From: Martensiomyces pterosporus
Taxonomy: Eukaryota > Kickxellomycota > Kickxellomycetes > Kickxellales > Kickxellaceae
DNA length: 28,167 nucleotides
Assembly: GCA_025201845.1 (NCBI GenBank)
Contig: MU603954.1
Span: forward strand, 4,931-33,097
Direction: 5' to 3'
Shown: in pieces, positions 10,701 to 19,600 of the stretch
Layout: each line of letters opens with the position of its first letter
Numbering within the stretch: position 1 is the stretch's first letter
The notes under the pieces: generated by a model
Databases searched by the model: none
What the model saw: only the letters and a program-made list of their open reading frames with translations
What the model was told of the DNA's origin: nothing
Made by a program: the position numbers and the translations under genes

Positions 10701-10827
10701 GCACGAACAAATTGGGTAAAAGTCAAAAGTTGCAAGGGAGCAGGCGAAATTGTGAGGAAGAGAGCGTACCTTCAGACCACCAGTCCAGTTCTTTTGAGGG
10801 CATACCGAAGCCAGAGTTGTTTGGCAT
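7784..10827 (-). CDS. Unknown 821-residue protein: Trp-spaced helical region plus long low-complexity tail
   Basis: Two exons: 10827-10770 and 10191-7784. The first encodes MPNNSGFGMPSKELDWWSE; the junction codon gives Asp20 (DWWSEDAMVRFG). The donor is GAAG|GTACGC, the acceptor TTCTCTGTAG|AT, and a perfect CTAAC branch site lies at 10243-10247. A single-exon reading has no ATG before Met22. Residues 50-225 are predicted helical with Trp at 58, 90, 95, 111, 159, 176 and 193; the last three are 17 apart, and S/T-D/K-D-W motifs recur (TSDW, TKDW, VSDW). This suggests an alpha-solenoid. Residues 240-821 are Ser/Ala/Thr/Pro-rich with an Ala tract, Gln runs, a basic KRIRHD patch near 282 and a His7 tract just before the end, so disordered. 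I do not recognise the family. A regulatory or scaffold role is possible, but nothing shows it. Third-position G/C bias over the helical part confirms coding. Confidence 0.8.
9471..9492. repeat. (CAG)7 trinucleotide tract inside the unknown gene
   Basis: Seven perfect GCA/CAG units; on the coding strand they read GCT repeats encoding an alanine run in the disordered tail. This is one of several CAG/CTG tracts in the window and is likely length-variable among strains. Confidence 0.85.
10192..10769 (-). other. 578-base intron of the unknown Trp-repeat gene
   Basis: Inferred intron with donor GTACGC (10769-10764), branch site CTAAC (10247-10243, about 50 bases before the acceptor) and acceptor TTCTCTGTAG ending at 10192. 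It is long for this intron-poor DNA. It contains the G-quadruplex-capable run and hairpin at 10456-10522. A minus-strand open frame crosses it (10901-10257), but it ignores the splice signals and has no coding character. Confidence 0.78.
10456..10522. other. G4-capable run and nested inverted repeats within the intron
   Basis: On the plus strand, four GGG runs separated by single T bases span 10459-10473, a textbook parallel quadruplex pattern. TGTGGGTGGGT (10456-10466) is perfectly complementary to ACCCACCCACA (10512-10522). Between them GGCCG (10493-10497) pairs with CGGCC (10505-10509) around a 7-base loop. The DNA could therefore adopt either a quadruplex or a nested stem-loop. The spliced gene is on the minus strand, so its pre-mRNA carries the C-rich copy of the run and could only form the stem. 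Confidence 0.6.
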
Positions 10828-10886
10828 TTTGGTCTAGTAGCTACCAGTGCGGTATGCAAGCTAAATGTGCACTGCTTGAGGGTGGG

Positions 10887-10893
10887 TTTTATA
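10887..10893 (-). promoter_or_regulatory. TATA box of the unknown Trp-repeat gene
   Basis: A perfect TATAAAA on the minus strand, 60 bases before the start codon of the inferred first exon. The placement supports both the upstream exon and its ATG, since transcription would begin only about 30 bases before it. The ten bases AGTATAAAAC are shared with the GH20 promoter. Confidence 0.6.
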
Positions 10894-10918
10894 CTGAGCA
10901 ACGGGTGTCCCTGTTTGG

Positions 10919-10983
10919 TTCTGCTTCTGCTTCTGGTGCTGGTGGTGCTGTTGCTGCTGGTGGTGCTGCTTCTGCTGGTGCTA
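10919..10983. repeat. Imperfect CTG/GGT trinucleotide tract at the promoter
   Basis: About 65 bases built from CTG, CTT and GGT triplets without a break in the 3-base period, starting 26 bases upstream of the TATA box at 10887-10893. In a core-promoter-proximal position, length changes could alter expression. It is open in the plus frame (Gly/Ala/Ser), but nothing else supports translation. Confidence 0.75.
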
Positions 10984-11380
10984 TCCTTTGAGGCAAATTA
11001 GAGAATGGAGTGAAAAGAGAATAAAAATCGCTGAAGGTAGAATAACAAATGAGCAGAGCACGGGTGAAAGAGTGAGTGTTGGGGTGTCAGGTGGTGGAGT
11101 GGAGAAGAGTTGGGAAATGCAGACGACTGGGAATAAATAGAGTAATAAAAGCGAGAAATAATAGACACCCGCTGTGAATAGGTGACTGTATGCGCGCGGG
11201 AATAAAACGACAGATAAGATAGATAATGGCAGTGTCAGAACGAAGAGCCAGAAAGAGAAGACAGAAAAGAGGTGAGGGAGAGGGGGTAGCGTATAGTGTA
11301 TGCTCAGAAACAAAGGTGTCTTGGGTGCGCTAATAACGTCCACGCCCTTTGTTGGTGCTGGCTCTGTTGTTGTTTACAAG

Positions 11381-11420
11381 CTGCTGCTGCTGCTTGCTGC
11401 TGCCTGTGTTGTTGTTGTTT
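11381..11420. repeat. CTG and TTG trinucleotide tracts
   Basis: Two runs of CTG (11381-11393 and 11397-11402) followed by GTT repeats to 11420, in non-coding DNA. The CTG-then-TTG composition resembles the tract at 13670-13714. Confidence 0.75.
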
Positions 11421-11935
11421 GTACTAAACAAGAAACCAGGCGAGAGAAAAACAAGCCCTTGGCTCTGAGGGGGGTGCGTGAGTGGCAATAAGAAGCAAGT
11501 ACAGCCAAGGCAAGCCAAGGCGAGGTAGGAGGTAGAGCGTGCGAAGAATGAAAGCAAATAGGCAACAGAGGATAATGGAATTGAAAGCGGAAGCAAGAGA
11601 CAGCAAGTGCGTGTGATGGCGGGCCTGCCAAAGTAATAGCAGAGAAGAGAAGAGGGATACAAAAATGCGAATATCTTTTCTTAGCCGGGAAGCACACTGG
11701 CGACTTTGGCGGAAGTAAAGACGGGGAGCACAGCCAATCCACCACTCGTGTAGAGGAAAGCTGCATTTTTGGGCCAGCGTTTCCTCTCCTATTCACAAGT
11801 CTGTTGCTGGCTGCCTTCCTTATTGGCCCAGCCGCCTACTCGTGATGCAAAGAATGGTGCTACACGCCCAAAAGACGCCCGCGCTGCTGCTACCGCCGCT
11901 GCGCACTATGGCTGGCTATGCTACAAAACACAGCA

Positions 11936-12005
11936 GCACAGCACAGCACAGCATAGCATAGCACAGCACAGCACAGCACAGCATAGCACAGCACAGCACA
12001 GCACA
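11936..12005. repeat. 5-bp tandem array (GCACA/GCATA), 14 units
   Basis: Fourteen consecutive 5-base units, GCACA or its one-base variant GCATA, with no change of period. The variants sit at units 4, 5 and 10. The array fades into related CCACG and CCATG units to about 12020. It produces long open frames on the minus strand (alternating Cys, Ala, Val, Leu, Tyr) that are artefacts of the period. Confidence 0.92.
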
Positions 12006-13669
12006 CCACGCCATGCCATGCCAGACTAAACCACACCCACCCACGCTTCTCTTCTCTCCAGCAAGTGTCAGCATGGCGGCGTGGTGCTTGTTTCCATGCC
12101 GTGCGTTTATGAAACTTGGTCCATTTAGCACCACCGCCATTGTCAATGGCGAAGGAGATTAGCACAGACTGTGTGTTGGGTGTCACGCTCCCCCACCCCG
12201 CCCACCGGGCACAATCATTCTTACCACATTACTACGATAATGTGATGCACAAATATGCACTTGGCGCTGCTGGCCATTCCTTTAGTGCGCCTTGCTGTTG
12301 CTGGTGTGCGTGTTTGGGCTGTGGCTAAGCACGGCAGCGAAACCCATCAACAAAGGCAAGCGAAGAAAAGCGCATGGCTGCTGCTTTCTCGGGACATGCA
12401 TTGCAAGATACACCTTGCTGGCCAATGTTTTCATTTATGCGGGATACCCCGCCAGTTCTATTTCAGTTCCAGGCTCGCGTGTCCATTGTTTGCTTCACTC
12501 ACAGCACTCGGAGCATCGGATTTTGCAGCGCTGAGAGACACGAGGCAGCCAGCGCACCATACATGCTGCTTTTCTCTGCTTGCTTGCATCTGGTCCGCCT
12601 CTGTGCAACGTGTCGCGACATTCCAGCCACACACAAGAGGACATGTCGTCCTATAAGATGAACTCCGATGACGAAATATTTATGCGGCGGCATAAGCAGC
12701 ACTTGCCTGGACAAGAAGAGCCAGTATTAATCGTGTGTGCATGTGTACCACCGCGTGAATGCGCCACTTGCTGACAAGCGACTGCCGCCATACGTGCAGT
12801 GCACATAAGCGAAAGCAGGCAGTGCTGCTCTTGCTGTCGTATGATGTATACCAAATACAGCACACATGCACTGCCCCACCTGCCAGAAGGCCCTGAGCCG
12901 TGCTCAGCACAACATGGAGGTGTGCTGAGGCGACAATACGGTGGCAAAATGTAGCACGAGTGATGTAGGGTGTGCAAGGCATATGTTGATGGATTGCTGC
13001 AAATCACACTTGTTTGTGAATATATGCTAAACAAAGCGCGGGGTGAGATAAAAATGGATGCACTTCTTAATTGCGCTTTCAGAGTAGCATGGCGGTTTAG
13101 AAACCGGTTTTCTATTATGTGGTGGTTGCGATTGCCAGCTACATCAATCGTGATCGCCAGGCTTGTCGATCGATTTCCCTCGCCTATTCTAGCAATGCGC
13201 GGAGGCGAGGGCAGAAGCCAGGACAGGGCAGTAGCTGGCCGAGCAGACAATGCAGCGAAAGAGCAGCTGATACCGCTTGCCTGGCACACAAAGGGCGTTT
13301 TTAGAAGCCCTGAACACAGGCTAATGGCGCGTCCTTTGTTCTGATATCCTGGCTGAGGCAAAAATAGCATGCGCAAAAATCACCAGGACTCCAAACCAAA
13401 ACAACACAAAGAAAGTTTGGATCCTGACGACAGCAACGGTACCGCTGGTCTGTGGGTGGAAGAAGCGTGAAAAAGGGACGAAGAGATATTGCCAAAACAA
13501 CAAACTGCTGCTGGTACTGCCAGGAGCCAAAACACATCGCTTGCTAGCAGCACAGCAGGCACGGATCCGGTACAAGATCATGCACCAGGCCGCCAGCTGT
13601 GCATCAACGAAACTTTCAAAGGTGCTGTAGTCGATTATCCATTGTCTTCATGCTCTTCCAAGCTGGGCC

Positions 13670-13678
13670 TTGTTGTTG

Positions 13679-13714
<36 letters not shown>
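13670..13714. repeat. (TTG)n-(CTG)n compound microsatellite
   Basis: About five TTG units run directly into about ten perfect CTG units. This is the longest pure CTG tract in the window, and CTG/CAG DNA can form slipped hairpins. It is non-coding as far as I can tell. Confidence 0.92.
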
Positions 13715-15054
13715 TGTTAGAAGAGGCTATTTTGCCGAACAGTCAGGCCAACTCCGCCTCTGCTCACGCCATAGTTCAACCCCGCCATACGCACATCCCA
13801 CATGCCTGCACATGCCTAAATCTGATTTCTGATACCGAGAGTGTTGGTGGGCGTCGAGGTGCTTGGGGGATCCTTGGCGCGTCAGGCGCGGTTTGTTTTG
13901 ATTTTCCTGCAACCCAGAATGCAAAGGGGCTAGCCAAATGTAGCCCAGCACTGGTGGGCTGCACAGGCAGCAGCGGCAGCAGCGGTCTGGGAGAATCAAG
14001 CAAAAGCCAGCCCAAATGAGGTTTTGTCTGTGGCTCGCAGAGTGGGGCCACCCAGATGCAAGGCGAAAAGGCGCTGCTTGCCCTCGCCAGCAGCCCGCAC
14101 TTTATTTCGCGTCCAATGAGCATGTGGGGCGTGGCTGCTGGCTGTGGACAGGCGAGGGAAAGGCAGCAGAAGCGAAAAAGGACTTGCGCTTTAGGATCGT
14201 CGCAGACGCAGACACGCATGGCAAAAAGAAGGCTCAACTGCTCGTTTCTCCACAATGCAGCCGCGGCTCTTTGTGGGGCTAGAAAAGAAAGCTTGCCAGC
14301 AAGGAGGCAGGAGGCAAAGCTGGGCCATCCTCGCTGCGACGCGATGCAGGAGTCTGGTGGTTGGCGCCTTCCTTGCCATGCCGGCTGGGGTGGGCTCGGC
14401 TGGGCTGGTGCAGGCGTGGGCGGCGGACCGCTTGGGCCTCGCGCCAGGCTCCGCTCGCTTGGGCGCATGCACCTTCAGCACGCAAGCCCAAGCACGGCAT
14501 TAGCAGCTTGCCAGGCTGGAGGAGCAAGAAAACAGGATTCAGCATTTACGTCTGCGTGCGATAAGCGCTGACTTTGGCTGGCTCTGCCTCCCGCCTCCTC
14601 TTCCTCCCCCCTGCTCAAATCGCTCCGCCTCTTTTTGCTCCTTTCTCTCCTTCCCATTGATAGCAAGGTCCTTTTCTACGGCCGTCTTGGACACCTCTTA
14701 TTTATCCCTTTTTATTCAGTCTTGACTGGCCTTATTATCATCTGCATATACACACAGCACACACATCTCGCAAGCCCGCTCGAAGCAAACAAGACATCAG
14801 AAGCAAAAGGTAATATTAGTGCTTGCGCCAGTAGCGCAGCAGTAGCATTGCTACAAAACAACATACACACATGCTTTCCTTTTGGCCCTTTCTACGCCTC
14901 ACTCCACCCCGCCCACACCCCGCCGCATGCCTCTTGTGCCTGCTTCTCGCCCTCCTTCGCTCCTTCCTTTGCCACAGCGCACACTCTAAACCCGCGCGCA
15001 TTGTGCACTCTGGCAATTGTCGCCCATGCCCCTTCTCTTTGCATGCCCGTATCC

Positions 15055-15234
15055 TCAGGTGCAAAGCCACATCGAGAACCGGGCGCTGGCCACCATTGTG
15101 CAACCAAGCAGCCCGAAGGCCGTCTTCTCTGCCTGCCTTGTCTGTGGCAACCCGGCCACGAGCACGCTCCCCCCACCAAAGAGGAAACTCACCGCCCGCT
15201 CCTGCTGCTTGCGGGGTATCTTGTTTTGGGCCAT
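15055..15234 (-). other. Candidate small ORF or exon, 59 codons
   Basis: An ATG-started minus-strand frame begins MAQNKIPRKQQERA with mostly G/C third positions, directly followed by a consensus donor (GCG|GTGAGT). A possible acceptor, TTGCCACAG, lies 51 bases on; the frame stays open whether or not this short intron is removed. An A-run sits just upstream of the ATG on that strand. I recognise no homologue. It could be a small protein, the first exon of a spliced gene, or chance. Confidence 0.2.
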
Positions 15235-15834
15235 GCTCTTCTTTTTTTTTTTTTTGGCTGCCTGTGGCGGAGGGAGCAACAATAGAGGCGCTGTGTCGCC
15301 TCCCCCTTTACTGCCCGATGTCAATGGCCTGCAGGGGGATGGACCCGGATGCCAGAGGCAGTAGCTGCGGTCTCTTGAGCTTTTGCTGCTCCTCTTTTCC
15401 GGGCTGTGATGGCAATCAAGGCGCTTGCAAGACGCAGTCGGCGGTACCCCGGCCCTTTGCCATTCCCACCCACCAGCATCCCGCCGCCGGTATGGCCGCG
15501 CATCTTATTTTCTAGATTTTCTACCCTCCCATATCCCGTGACCGCCTTCAAAGCTCCTTGTCACAGCAAAGGGCTGGCACAGACAGCAACCTTGAAGCTT
15601 CGATTAAAAAAAAAAAAAAAGCTGTGTCGGGAGGAGCTGGTCTTTCCCCAATCGCTCATGGACAGCCTGCAGCAACAACAAAAGCTGCTCGAAGCAGAAT
15701 GCGTTGATTGTTCATTAGCCCCCGCAAGTCCACCGCAAGCACAGCCATCACACGCCATGCCTCCTCCTAAGAATAGCAGGCCCTTTTGAGAGGGCGAGTG
15801 GGTGGCACACAAGGTCATCTTGACGGACTTCACC

Positions 15835-16080
15835 ATGCAGTCGCTGCGCAAGAGATGGCGACGAGAGTGTGCGAAGAGCCCCGCCGCCGCCGCCTTGTCC
15901 TTGTCCTTGTCCTTGTCCTTGTCCTTGTCCTTGTGCCTCTCTGCCGGGCTCAGGATCGAGGCAGTGGCCAGCAGCTCCTGCTTCTCGTCCTCCCGCCCCC
16001 CAAAAATAGCGCGCCCATCCAGCGATTGTTTCAAGCGCTCCTCTCCCTCTCCCTCCCTCGCCCATTCTGGGTGCGCTTGA
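15835..16080 (+). other. Coding-like segment over the TTGTCC repeat, strand undecided
   Basis: A plus-strand ATG with A at -3 opens an 81-residue frame (MQSLRKRWRRECAKS, then a Leu-Ser repeat). The minus strand reads the same bases as an open frame with a Lys-Asp repeat between AERH and AAAAG. Third positions of the two frames fall on the same base pairs and are nearly all G/C from about 15800 to 16000, so the bias supports coding but does not say which strand. The minus-strand frame has no ATG upstream and would need another exon. Confidence 0.2.
15895..15930. repeat. (TTGTCC)6 hexanucleotide repeat
   Basis: Six perfect TTGTCC units, then TTGTGC. Hexamer repeats keep reading frame, which is common in coding DNA; here they would read Leu-Ser (plus) or Lys-Asp (minus). 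Confidence 0.92.
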
Positions 16081-16644
16081 ATGGTGATCCCAAACAGCTA
16101 GCGCACAAAAGCGCATGCTCGGCTCCCTTTGCCCGGAGCCTTTTGAGGGGCCGCTGCTTGCAGCTTCCCATCCTTGTTAGCTGGCCACGACTTGGCTGCC
16201 GCTTTTATTTTTCTTACAAAGGGCCGCGCTTTCTATGCACAGCACCACCACCAGCAGCATCAGCAGCACCACCAGCACCCGCTACACTCGTTTTTACGCC
16301 CTCTTTATCTCTGATTTCCACTCGGCCCTGGGCGCTGGCTTCTCAAAACTCTGCACGACGCTATCCACTTCAGCTAACCTGCCTCTTCTCTTGCTTTCTC
16401 TTGTAACAACCTCTTTGCTCTTGTCTTACGGTCTTGCTATTTACTGCTGTATGCGTATCGTACATTTCCACTCGGCTCCAACCTGATTCCCGCTCAACGA
16501 TAACACTCGTGGCGAAGGCTCCTTTTCGCTCTCTTTGCAACCGCGACAACCCGCGCCTGTTTAACGCGGCGACAACCACACTCGTGCATTTCAAAACTGG
16601 ATAGCCTACGGAATACAGGGCAGCGCCAAGAAAGAGAAAAAGCA

Positions 16645-19600
16645 ATGCCTTACGAGATTGCGCTAGTAGAAAGGCTCATTTCGGGGCTCAAGGACATGGT
16701 AAGTACGCAGCAGCCGTTTGCGCTACTGCCTATTCGCAGCTGCGTGTGCACCCTCCAGGCATCCTTGGCTGCCCCGGCTGTTTTACTGCCCCTCTTCTAA
16801 TCGCATGCGCATTCCGTCTGTGTGCCGCTCTGCGTTGTAGCTGCCATGTTACAGTGGTAGGTCCATTGAGCAGCTCGCTTCCGACAAGGCATTGTATGAA
16901 GTCATCAATGTCCTTATTCAGCTCCACGAGATGCGACTTAGCACTCTGCTGCGGCGCCTCTTTGGTCTGCTGGAGTCGATGTCCAGGGGGAGTGCTGGCG
17001 AGGACCGGAAAAATAGCCTCTTGCAGCAGTCGCAGCTGATTGTGCTCCGCATCATCGCCATGGGCATGTTCTACCACTGGCACCAGATCTATGCTGCGCG
17101 GGGCGTCAACGCTGACAGGGCGGTCACCAGCCCAGGCGACCAGCCAGGCGAGGACAGCGCACCAGACAGCCTCCAGTCGGCTGGCACCGGGTATAACAAG
17201 GGCAGCTTTGCGCTGCTCTACCCTCGCACGCTCGATGAGCCAGTCGCCAAGTATGCGTTCCAGATGGCGTCGCGCTACTTCCGCAACTGGTCCAGCCCCA
17301 GGTCAGTGCGCCTTATCGCCGACACGGTGGCCAACCAGGCCCGGTACATGTTTTATCTAAAGCGCACGCACACGTCCCAGAGCAGGGCTCTGTCCTCCCA
17401 CTTCACGCATATCGCCATCGGCACCTCCGTGCTGCAAAAGTTTGTGCATGCCTGCCTCCGCATCCCCGTTTCCGACCTGAGCCTGGAAATCCAGGAGGCA
17501 GCTGGCGCAATCTTCACGTTTGTCTCGGCAACGAACTGGAACGTCGCCATGCAGCGCGCGAAGAGCTGCCTTTACCTGGTTGTGTCTCGCGGCGACGAGG
17601 TGGCCGACCTCACCGACATCCGCTTCCTCGAGTTTGCCAGCGTGGACATGTCTCGGTTGGTCCAGATAATCGATGCGTTTGCCGACGTGTTCCCTCGCGT
17701 CAAGCAGGCCGAGCAGCTGACGCTCGCCATTGTGCTGCGCCGCGTCATCTGGGGATTCATTAGTCGGTGCGCTGGAACTTTTATCGAAATGTACCAGACC
17801 GTTTGCCGGCCGTCGACAGCCAGGATCGAGCAGCTTGTCGATGCGCTGAACGCCGCGATCGAGCCCAACGCACGCGTGGGTGCCCACCCGGCGTTCTACC
17901 AGCTCAAAGTGCTTCTGTTTGCCATCTGCCCGGACGCTGTTGCGCACGTCGTTGACCACATCGAGGGCCGTGCGGACAGCCGGTCGAAGCAGGTCGCATT
18001 CATCACTGGCGTTCAGCAGCTCCTCCGCACGCGGGATGTGCCAGAGGGCATTGTGCTCGCTGCGCTGGAGCTTCAGCGCGTGGCCACTGTTCTCACGGCC
18101 ATCCCCGGAAACAACGTCCTGCGCCTGAGCCAGCTCATGGAGGCCGACGTCAACCGCATCCTTCTCGACAGCAGCCGCCTGCTGTCGCCCTACCGCGAAG
18201 AGCCCGTCGACCCCAAGGCTCTGCTCGCATTCAGCCTCATCAGCCAGATGCAGCTCGACCCCGAGAAGGCGCTGCGGTACTTCATGCCCCTGCTGACTGG
18301 GCCAAAGTCCGATCCGTCGCTGCAGCTGGTCTTTGTCTACGGCGTCCTCAGGGCCCTTGAACAGAGGCACTTTGCAAACGGGGTCAGCGACGTCCCATTC
18401 TTCAACAAGGTCGTCACGCAGACCTTCATGGACCTCCTGCGCCGAAACATCGCCACCATCCAGTCGATCACGGAGCAGCAGTCCGGCGCCGGCGCGCATG
18501 CAAGGCGCACTGGCTATGGGGTGAGGCGCCAGCCAAACTACGCCTCCGAGCAGGGCTCGGCGCACACACCGCCCTCGATCTGCGACCTGGCATTCAACGT
18601 TGCGGCCACTGGCGATTCGGCGGCGCTGATGCCGCAGAACGAGGTTGCGCAGCGCGTGCAGATGATATCGTCCATCCTCGACGCGTTCACCGAGGAGCCC
18701 AAGCTGGCCTTCTGGGGCGAGAATGAGGTTGAGCGGTTCGAGACGCTCGAGTCCATCGTTGGGGCCATTTCCTCGTGCATCCAGGAGCCCTCGATCGCCA
18801 TCCAGCGGATTGCTGGCAACGCTCTGCGCTCGCTCTTCAGCCCGCGCTCGCTTGCGGACTGGATGCAGAGCGAGGACATTGCGTTCGCGGTGTGGACCCT
18901 CAGCCTGCAGGTCATTCAGGGCATCTGCCGTGCAATCGTCCACAGCATGGCGACGAGCACGCTGATGCAGCACCGCCAGCTTCTGGCAATCCTGCACGAC
19001 ATGCTTGTCCTCTCAAACAACATCCTTGAGAGCAGCAGCGGGGCTCTGAACTCGGCAATCGACATGCCGGAGAACGCGCAGTTTGAGGTTGCATTTGAAG
19101 TCGTCGCCATGCTCCATCTGTGGACCGACGATCCCGACATGACCCAGATCATCCTCGAGTGCATCCGGCTCAAGACTCAGGGCCAGCAGCTGATGCTCGA
19201 TGCCGGAATCGCCGTCGACTCCACGCTGACCAACCACCGCCTCTACCAGGAGCTGGTTGCTGGCGATGTGCAGCAGGCGGGTGTCTACAGCAAGCTTGCG
19301 CAGAAGAAGGCCATCTTCCGCACCATCCGCAAGAACATCCGCGCAACTGCTGGCACGCAGGCTGCCTGGCAGGAGTCGTACAAGCTTTGGCGCCAGATGC
19401 TCCAGGTGCTGCTCATCCGCGAGGACTCTGTGCGCGTGGCGGAGGGACCCGGCGACCGCGAGCCCCCCAGCAGGACGCTGAACAACTCGAGCAGCAACCC
19501 GACAATGTCTGGCAAGGAGAAGGACGAGAAGAAGGAGGGTGCCACCAAGCGCAGAACCCCCTTCTACGGCAAGTTCACCAGCCAGGGCAACAAGCTCGTG

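Larger units (their letters stand above)
10828..16644. other. 5.8 kb divergent intergenic interval between the unknown gene and neurofibromin
   Basis: This is by far the longest gap in the window and lies between two divergent start codons. It contains several microsatellites (listed separately), purine-rich runs at about 10985-11330 and 11430-11680, and a pyrimidine-rich stretch at about 16360-16440 that probably belongs to the neurofibromin promoter. Open frames up to 241 codons exist on both strands, but they lack domain content and, over most of the interval, third-position G/C bias. Two short segments at 15055-15234 and 15835-16080 look more coding-like. No tRNA-like sequence with paired arms was found. 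Confidence 0.6.

Noticed and set aside
10257..10901. 214-codon minus-strand frame over the intron of the unknown gene
   Set aside because: It lies mostly inside the inferred intron, ignores strong splice and branch signals, and its product has no coding character.
11890..12186. Cys/Ala/Val/Leu repeat protein on the minus strand
   Set aside because: It is a translation of the 5-bp tandem array, which repeats every five residues by arithmetic alone.
12651..13376. 241-codon minus-strand frame in the long intergenic interval
   Set aside because: No recognisable family, mixed third positions and no start context. It is compatible with chance.
13774..13784. tRNA B-box-like GTTCAACCC
   Set aside because: The flanking bases cannot form a T stem, and no A box or acceptor stem lies at the required distance.
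14255..14503. 82-codon plus-strand frame starting MQPRLFVGLEKK
   Set aside because: GC-rich DNA leaves several overlapping frames open here on both strands. None has family similarity or splice context.
17357..18997. 546-codon open frame antisense to neurofibromin, and similar ones at 22127-23155, 23480-24886 and 25160-26395
   Set aside because: These are mirror frames made by the strong third-position G/C bias of the real gene. They have no domains, and the plus frame has a continuous conserved family match.
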